A stretch of DNA of 49,220 nucleotides from an uncultured Alphaproteobacteria bacterium (GTDB lineage Bacteria > Pseudomonadota > Alphaproteobacteria > Caulobacterales > Caulobacteraceae), in NCBI GenBank assembly GCA_903822175.1, contig CAIJOB010000023.1, positions 1 through 49,220 on the forward strand. Direction: 5' to 3'. Position numbers and translations under genes: made by a program. The notes under the pieces are model-generated. The model ran no database searches. It was not told the DNA's origin and was given only the letters and a program-made list of their open reading frames with translations. Within the stretch, counting starts at the first letter, position 1, and every line of letters starts with the position of its first letter. Below, in pieces: positions 45,286-49,220 of this stretch.

Positions 45286-46025
45286 ATGCAGCTTGAGTGC
45301 TTCCCGACCCTCCCCGATCCGCCGCGGATGATCCCAGGCCGCCCCGACCGCCCGTGGATGGACGCGTTTGGCGGGCGCTCGCCCTACCGCTGCCTGCCGC
45401 TGACCATGGCCAACACCACCGGCTGGGAAATCCTCTGCCCCTTCGGCTTCACCGCCGAGTGGAATGGCGGCCCGACGGTCGCGGACCTGGTCATCATCCC
45501 CGACGCACCAGCGGACGATCTTGGACAGTTCGTCAGCTCGCACTTCGCCTTTGGGACGCTCACCTTCCACACCGGTTACCTGTTCCGCACCCCAGCGGCT
45601 GGGCGACGCAGGTCACCGGCGCGCCGAACCAGATCAAGCACGGCATCCGCGCGCTGGATGGTCTGGTGGAGACCGATTGGCTGCCGTTCCCCTTCACGAT
45701 GAACTGGCTGTTCACCGGCCCAGGCCGGGTGCGCTTTGAGAAGGACGAGCCCTTCTGCTTCGTCAATGTCGTGCCGGTGAGCGCCGCCGACCGGATCGAG
45801 CCGGTGATCCGCAGCCTGGAGTCCGAGCCGCAGCTGAAAGACCAGTACGAGGTCTGGTCGCAGTCCCGCTCCGAGTTCAATCAGAAGCTCGCCGACCGCG
45901 ATCCAGCCGCGCTGAAGGAGTCCTGGCAGAGATTCTACTTCAAGGGCGCACCGCCGGAGCGCGGCGGCCCGGCGCCCAAGGCGCACATCAACAAGCGGCG
46001 GCTCAAGAAACCGGAGCAGCGATAA
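45286..46025 (+). pseudogene. DUF6065 family gene with a one-base frameshift near 45590
   Basis: The first frame (from ATG 45286) reads MQLECFPTLPDPPRMIPGRP ... YRCLPLTMANTTGWEILCP ... GYLFRTP and then turns into an arginine-rich nonsense stretch. The following frame continues with SGWATQVTGAPNQIKHGIR through to a TAA at 46023-46025. Together they give a complete DUF6065 protein of about 245 residues. The break is in the CCCC run at 45590-45593: one additional C would rejoin the frames. The family has no known function. It is directly followed by the PemK-like gene. Confidence 0.8.
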
Positions 46026-46358
46026 ATGATGCCCGGCGACGTCTGGTGGGCGCGGGTCGGCGACGTGCTCCCCGTGGTGCTGCTCTCGGCGCCGCAGGAA
46101 CGCGAAATCCGGGCCGTGTTCGTCGTCGAGCCGGCGCGGGTGAACATCGACGGCGTCTGTGTGGAGCTTCCGATCGGCCGGGACGAAGGGTTGCCCGATG
46201 CGCGTGTCGTGCGGGTGGCGACGCCGCAGGAGGGCGCCATCCCCTGCAACTGGCTGGTCACCCTGGGAGAGGACGATCTCGTGGAGCGTGCGGGCGCGCT
46301 CTCTGCTGAGAAGCTTCAGGAGCTGATGCGGATGATGACGCGCGCCGGGCTCGACTAG
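46026..46358 (+). CDS. PemK/MazF-like protein
   Basis: A 110-residue protein. The N-terminus GDVWWARVGDVLPVVLLSA resembles the first strands of PemK/MazF ribonucleases (usual form: GDVWWVDLG...RPVVVVS). The end ERAGALSAEKLQELMRMMTRAGL resembles the C-terminal helix of that family (GRLSPEELxxVxxALxxxLGL). The catalytic R and S/T of MazF cannot be placed with certainty. The start follows the DUF6065 stop without a gap. No antitoxin gene is adjacent, so a regulatory or inactive form is possible. Confidence 0.5.
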   Translation: MMPGDVWWARVGDVLPVVLLSAPQEREIRAVFVVEPARVNIDGVCVELPIGRDEGLPDARVVRVATPQEGAIPCNWLVTLGEDDLVERAGALSAEKLQELMRMMTRAGLD

Positions 46359-46364
46359 CGCCGG

Positions 46365-47144
46365 CTATCCCAGACTCGCCACTGCCTCGACCACTTGCGC
46401 CGTCTTCTCCAGGATCACCATGTGGCCGGCCTCGGGGATCGAGACCAGTTGGGCGCCGGCGATGCCCCTCTTGAAGGCGTGGGCATAGGTCGGCGGGATC
46501 AGCCGGTCGCTGTCGCCCCAGACGATGACGGTCTTGGCCTTGATCCGATACAGCCGCTGAGCGAGCCCGCGTTCTGGAATCGGAAACAGGATACGCCCCG
46601 CCATGCCGAGCTGGCGGGCGTTGGCCACCAGATAGGCCTGCAGGAACCCCGGGTCCTCGACGTCGCGCCCGGCGGTGAGGATCGCCGCCCCGGCCACCGC
46701 GTCGTGGAACAACAGCTGCGGCATCTCGAAGGGCAGGGTCGCGAACATGTCGACCACCGGATGGTCGTCGTCCCACAGGCCAGCCGGGGCGATCAGGGCC
46801 AGGCGGCTGACGTCATGCGGCGCGATGGCGGCCATCTCCGCGGCGATCATGCCGCCCATGGAGTGGCCGACCAGGATCGGATCTTTCAGCCCCAGCGCCT
46901 CGACCACATCCCAGCTGTGCAGGGTGAAATCCAGCATGTCGCGGATCTCAGGGCATTCCTCGCTGTCGCCGTAGCCGGGGATCAGCGGGGCGTAGACGTG
47001 GTGCTTGGCGGCCAACGCATTGAGGAACGGATCGTCCGCCGTGACGCCTCCCGCGCCGTGCAGGAAGACCAGCGCCGGACCGGTCCCGCCCTCGAAATAG
47101 CGGACCGGGACGTGCTGGGTCTGGACAGTCTTGAGCTCGATCAT
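46365..47144 (-). CDS. Alpha/beta fold hydrolase
   Basis: A 259-residue hydrolase. The oxyanion motif HGAGG is at residues 29-33, the nucleophile elbow GHSMGG near 93, a catalytic Asp probably in WGDSDRLIPP near 208, and the His in PEAGHMV near 237. Its ATG at 47144 overlaps the stop of the LLM oxidoreductase gene by four bases, so the two proteins are made together. Flavin oxidoreductase plus hydrolase pairs often oxidise and then open or cleave a small organic compound; the substrate here is unknown. Confidence 0.92.
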   Translation of the reverse strand: MIELKTVQTQHVPVRYFEGGTGPALVFLHGAGGVTADDPFLNALAAKHHVYAPLIPGYGDSEECPEIRDMLDFTLHSWDVVEALGLKDPILVGHSMGGMIAAEMAAIAPHDVSRLALIAPAGLWDDDHPVVDMFATLPFEMPQLLFHDAVAGAAILTAGRDVEDPGFLQAYLVANARQLGMAGRILFPIPERGLAQRLYRIKAKTVIVWGDSDRLIPPTYAHAFKRGIAGAQLVSIPEAGHMVILEKTAQVVEAVASLG

Positions 47145-48424
47145 TCGCCGGCCTCCAGCGCATAGGTCTTGGCCAGATCGGCCGAGGTCGGCGCCTCTTT
47201 CGGCAGCCGGCCGGAGGTGACGCGCTTGTCCAGCGGCGTGGTCCAGAAGCGGTTGTCGCTCTCCCAGTCGGGGAACATGTTCCGCAGCTTCGGCATCACC
47301 TTCTCGGCGAACAGCTTGGTGGAATACATGCACTTGTCGGCCGGCATGTTCCCCACGTGCATCAGGCAGAAGATGTTGCCGACGTTCAGGCCCTTGATCA
47401 GCTCCTCCATCCGCTGACGGACGGTCTCCGGCGAGCCGGCGATCACGTGGCCCTGCTCGGTCAGCTCCTTCCAGGTGAGCTGGGTGTAGCCGCCGCGCGG
47501 CGGGGCGTACTGGCTGAGTGCGCCGGTCTGGATGGTCTTGATGGTTCGGTAGCCGGGCGCATCGGCGAAACCCGGATAGACGTGCAGGCAGCGGTTATAG
47601 AAATAGCTGACGTGCTCGGAATAGAGCCGCTCAGCCTCTTCGTCCGTATCCGCCACCAGGATCGTCTGGGCGAAGCCCGCGCGGTAGGGGCTCTTGTCGA
47701 CGCCGCGCTCTTCCACCCGCTTCCAGTAGCCGTTCATCAGGGCCTGGGCGCGTAGGTAGCCCGAGAAGCTGAGGTAGGAATACGAATAGGTATTGTCGAT
47801 GCAAAAGTCGTAGGTCTCCACCGACCCGCCGCCCGGGATATGCACCGGCGGATGCGGCTGCTGAATCGGGCGCGGCCAGATGTTGACGTGGCGCAGCTTG
47901 TTGTAGCGGCCGTTGAAGGCGAAGGGCTCGCGCGTCGTCCAGGCCTTGATGATCAGGTCGTGGGCTTCCTGGTACTTCTCCCGCGTCAGGCTCGGGATCT
48001 GGCCGTAGCAGTAGTTGGTGTCCATCGAGGTCCCGACCGGGAACCCCGCCACCAAGCGCCCGCCGGAAATGCAGTCCAGCATGGCGAATTCCTCGGCCAC
48101 CCGGACCGGCGGATTGTACAGCGCGATCGAATTGCCCAGCACCACGATCGCCGCGTCTTTGGTGCGGCGCGCGAGACCCGCGGCGATGATGTTGGGGCTG
48201 GGCATGATGCCGTAGCCGTTCTGGTGATGCTCGTTGACCCCCACGCCGTCGAACCCGAGGGTGTCGGCGTATTCCAAGAGGTCCATGTAGGTGTTGTAGA
48301 CCTCGTGGCTCTTGGCCGGATCGAACAGCTTCTGGTCGATGTCGACCCAGACGGACCGGTTCTTCTCCCGGAAATCGTCCGGCAGATAGGGCCACGGCAT
48401 CAGGTTGAACCAGGTGAACTTCAT
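47141..48424 (-). CDS. LLM class flavin-dependent oxidoreductase
   Basis: A 427-residue luciferase-like monooxygenase. The TIM-barrel begins MKFTWFNLMPWPYLPDDF and shows GFDGVGVNEHHQNGYGIMPSPN, LARRTKDAAIVVLGNSIALYNPPVRVAEEFAMLDCISGGRLVAGFPVGT, and the C-terminal AGSPETVRQRMEEL. Members oxidise small molecules with reduced flavin supplied by a separate reductase. I chose ATG 48424 as the conserved N-terminus. It is followed by an overlapping alpha/beta hydrolase. No flavin reductase lies in the window. Confidence 0.93.
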   Translation of the reverse strand: MKFTWFNLMPWPYLPDDFREKNRSVWVDIDQKLFDPAKSHEVYNTYMDLLEYADTLGFDGVGVNEHHQNGYGIMPSPNIIAAGLARRTKDAAIVVLGNSIALYNPPVRVAEEFAMLDCISGGRLVAGFPVGTSMDTNYCYGQIPSLTREKYQEAHDLIIKAWTTREPFAFNGRYNKLRHVNIWPRPIQQPHPPVHIPGGGSVETYDFCIDNTYSYSYLSFSGYLRAQALMNGYWKRVEERGVDKSPYRAGFAQTILVADTDEEAERLYSEHVSYFYNRCLHVYPGFADAPGYRTIKTIQTGALSQYAPPRGGYTQLTWKELTEQGHVIAGSPETVRQRMEELIKGLNVGNIFCLMHVGNMPADKCMYSTKLFAEKVMPKLRNMFPDWESDNRFWTTPLDKRVTSGRLPKEAPTSADLAKTYALEAGE

Positions 48425-48523
48425 GGGCTCGTCCTCCGGGACCAGCTCTGCAGGCCAGTCTCCTGAACGACGATAACCCTTGTGCGCCGGGCGCCAACTG
48501 CGGAATCGGCGCAAGGAAATGCG

Positions 48524-48895
48524 ATGGCCGACCCAACGCGCTTCTACACCGGCTGGCTGGTCGATCCGGCGCAGCGTGCGGCTCTGCTGGCGGCGTTCCC
48601 GCCCCGCTACGCCGTCGTGGTGGCGCACCATGTGACGCTGAAGTTCGGCGATGCGACCGCCGACCCGCCCGGCGAGGTGTCGGCGCAGATCGTCGGCCAG
48701 GCCGATGACGGCTCAGGCGTTCAGGCGCTGGTGGTGGCGATCGGCGGCGCGACGGCCCGTCCGGACGGCGGGGTCTTCCACATCACCTGGTCGCTGGCGG
48801 AGGGCCGCGAGGCGCGGGAGAGCAACGACGTCATCGCCCGCGGCTGGACGCCCTTGGAGCGCCCGGCCGCGGTGCGATTGATCCCTAAGCCCTAA
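48524..48895 (+). CDS. Small 2H-phosphoesterase-like protein
   Basis: A 123-residue protein. Two H-x-T motifs, HVTLKFG at residues 36-42 and HITWSL at 86-91, are spaced as in the 2H phosphoesterase fold, which includes RNA cyclic phosphodiesterases and the phosphodiesterase part of fungal tRNA ligase. The FYTGWLVDPAQRAALL start and ARESNDVIARGW near 97 resemble the latter. It is much shorter than bacterial ThpR (about 180). The ATG at 48524, preceded by AAGGAA, is chosen over an upstream in-frame GTG. Activity is inferred. Confidence 0.6.
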   Translation: MADPTRFYTGWLVDPAQRAALLAAFPPRYAVVVAHHVTLKFGDATADPPGEVSAQIVGQADDGSGVQALVVAIGGATARPDGGVFHITWSLAEGREARESNDVIARGWTPLERPAAVRLIPKP

Positions 48896-48905
48896 GACTG
48901 TCGGC

Positions 48906-49220
48906 TCAACGGTATTCCCAGTGGCAGACGCGGTGGGTGTCGTTGTGCTTGGCGACCTGGTGGCCGATCACGCCGCCGGCCACCGCGCCCAGAATGGTGC
49001 CGCCGGTCTTGCCGCCGCCGTGGGAAAGCGCGTTGCCGGCGAGTGCGCCGCCGACAGCGCCGATGGCCGTGCCGGTGTTGCGGGCCCCGCGGCTGCTCAC
49101 GTCGCGGCAGACGCGGACGCGGTGACGCTCAGGCTGGGCCTGGCTGAAGCTGGGAACGGCTGAGGCCACGGCCAGCGCCGAGCACAGCAGGGTCGCCGAC
49201 GCGATGAACTTGTTGCGCAC
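48906..49220 (-). CDS. Glycine-zipper 2TM domain protein (5' end at window edge)
   Basis: At least 104 residues. The N-terminus is a signal peptide (FIASATLLCSALAVASAVPS), then a short cysteine-containing stretch, and the glycine-zipper GTAIGAVGGALAGNALSHGGG and GTILGAVAGGVIGHQVAKH, ending in HRVCHWEYR. Proteins of this type sit in the outer membrane or envelope and are stress related. A GTG at 49218-49220 could be the start, but the true start may be beyond the window. Confidence 0.8.
   Translation of the reverse strand: MRNKFIASATLLCSALAVASAVPSFSQAQPERHRVRVCRDVSSRGARNTGTAIGAVGGALAGNALSHGGGKTGGTILGAVAGGVIGHQVAKHNDTHRVCHWEYR

Overview
The window is about 49 kb of GC-rich chromosome with short intergenic gaps, frequent ATGA/GTGA gene overlaps and Shine-Dalgarno-led starts. 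The gene content points to an alphaproteobacterium of the Caulobacterales, probably close to Phenylobacterium or Caulobacter. The pointers are a TrcR/DUF1013 cell-cycle regulator, a COQ9 gene divergent from rpsU, large TonB-dependent receptors with a GPH sugar symporter, an ScfR/RamB-type regulator divergent from isocitrate lyase, and a PEP-CTERM protein. The genus is inferred; no rRNA or tRNA gene was found to anchor it.

Left third (1-14.8 kb) is mostly housekeeping: the tail of an RTX-like protein, trcR, ubiX with two small followers, a diguanylate cyclase, purEK, COQ9, rpsU (apparently a CTG start), ftsH, folP, an ArsR-AHSA1-AHSA1-ABC exporter operon read leftwards, thiD and a nucleotidyltransferase-like gene. 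Two copies of a 140-bp inverted-repeat element sit in opposite orientation in two convergent gaps.

The middle (14.8-23.4 kb) is the accessory part. A membrane-anchored putative immunity gene overlaps the 3' part of a polymorphic-toxin-like gene. That fragment abuts the 3' fragment of a TonB-dependent receptor, and both have lost their 5' ends at the same point near 16165. An intact paralogous receptor (961 aa) follows, then a GPH symporter apparently coupled to a leader ORF, two tandem palindromic elements, and a 408-aa regulator with two TetR DNA-binding domains. Receptor, symporter and regulator look like one glycan/glycoside uptake locus.

23.4-33.2 kb is two-carbon and fatty-acid metabolism: ScfR-like regulator, isocitrate lyase, malate synthase G, an SDR dehydrogenase, a FadB-like bifunctional enzyme and a thiolase. 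It would carry acyl chains to acetyl-CoA and through the glyoxylate shunt. Two copies of a palindromic operator lie between the regulator and aceA.

33.2-49.2 kb holds a lipoprotein, two tandem MHS-type MFS transporters, a DUF3501 / Fe-S (CCG) / rubrerythrin module, an ACAD10/11-like acyl-CoA dehydrogenase, a PEP-CTERM protein, YceI, an exported diheme cytochrome / beta-helix pair, AlkB, a frameshifted DUF6065 gene with a PemK-like gene, a hydrolase / LLM flavin oxidoreductase pair, a tiny 2H-phosphoesterase-like protein and a glycine-zipper protein cut by the window edge.
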